Shown here piece by piece: positions 5,030 through 5,111 of a stretch of DNA of 5,111 nt (the stretch's first letter is position 1; each line of letters starts with the position of its first letter). Origin of the DNA: Methylococcales bacterium (GTDB lineage: Bacteria > Pseudomonadota > Gammaproteobacteria > Methylococcales > Methylomonadaceae); assembly GCA_023134955.1 (NCBI GenBank), contig JAGLUC010000293.1, positions 1 through 5,111 on the forward strand, written 5' to 3'. The notes under the pieces are model-generated. The model saw only the letters and a list, made by a program, of their open reading frames with translations, was not told the DNA's origin and made no database searches. The position numbers and the translations under genes were made by a program.

Positions 5030-5111
5030 ATATAACGCCAAAATCAGATGCCATAAAAAGGGGCAGAAATTTTGCGTTCTTTTGCAAAGTCGAGTAGCCC
5101 GAAGTACTTCC
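5030..5111. other. Partial attC-like site 3 at the window edge
   Basis: The site begins with ATATAAC (5030-5036), and positions 5032-5088 repeat 4295-4351 of site 2 with six mismatches over 57 bases, including ATCAGATGCCATAAAAAGG. Past 5088 the sequence diverges. The arm that should pair with 5051-5075 is not seen before the window ends, so the other half lies beyond the edge or has been replaced. No gene can be called in the last 23 bases. Confidence 0.5.

Larger units (their letters stand above)
4299..5035 (-). mobile_element. Putative integron gene cassette carrying hicAB
   Basis: This unit of about 737 bp lies between attC-like sites 2 and 3. Limits assume minus orientation; otherwise it would begin at 4389 and end beyond the window. 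Its terminal 7-mers are exactly complementary: GTTATAT starts it on the minus strand (4388-4394 carries ATATAAC at the other end). That is what a single excised circle would leave. It holds both toxin-antitoxin genes and their promoter, with little spare sequence. Toxin-antitoxin pairs are common integron cassettes and are thought to protect arrays from loss. Confidence 0.62.

Noticed and set aside
5032..5111. Minus-strand open frames entering from the right edge
   Set aside because: At least two frames are open through the attC-like half site, and neither shows protein family features; openness is due to low stop density over a short stretch.

Overview
The window looks like chromosomal DNA of an AT-rich gammaproteobacterium. 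The long-form 2-isopropylmalate synthase, the RimI and family-4 uracil-DNA glycosylase sequences and a RAYT/REP-type palindrome with the GGGGTCAGAGCCC core all fit that group. The genus cannot be named from sequence alone. All convincing genes lie on the minus strand, so transcription runs from high to low coordinates.

Layout, low to high coordinate. Positions 1-140 hold no gene I can support. Positions 141-3038 are a housekeeping block transcribed as leuA, then a family-4 uracil-DNA glycosylase gene, then rimI; the last two are only 2 bases apart. Upstream of leuA (3054-3290) is a long leader region. It holds a sigma70-like promoter and a 37-codon open frame whose last 12 codons include five leucines, a candidate leucine leader peptide. 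It also holds a 16-bp palindrome just before leuA. A pair of REP sequences in inverted orientation (3316-3400) separates leuA from what follows.

From about 3467 to the right edge the sequence reads as integron gene cassettes. Three attC-like sites (3467-3535, 4293-4394, and a half site starting at 5030) bound two compact units. One unit carries a single gene for a 245-residue protein that resembles class III nucleotide cyclases and is distantly reminiscent of the cyclases of Pycsar phage-defence systems. The other carries a complete hicAB toxin-antitoxin pair with its own promoter, which has a 14-bp perfect palindrome in the -35/-10 spacer. The outer 7-mers of the hicAB cassette match each other exactly, as expected for one mobile cassette. 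No integrase gene or attI is visible, so this is either the end of a longer integron that continues to the right or an attC cluster without an integrase.

The housekeeping genes act in leucine synthesis, removal of uracil from DNA and acetylation of ribosomal protein S18. The cassette genes are accessory. The toxin-antitoxin pair probably stabilises the array, while the cyclase-like protein has no visible partner or effector here. The main unresolved point is array polarity: gene direction says minus, but the extra unpaired base in the best attC says plus.
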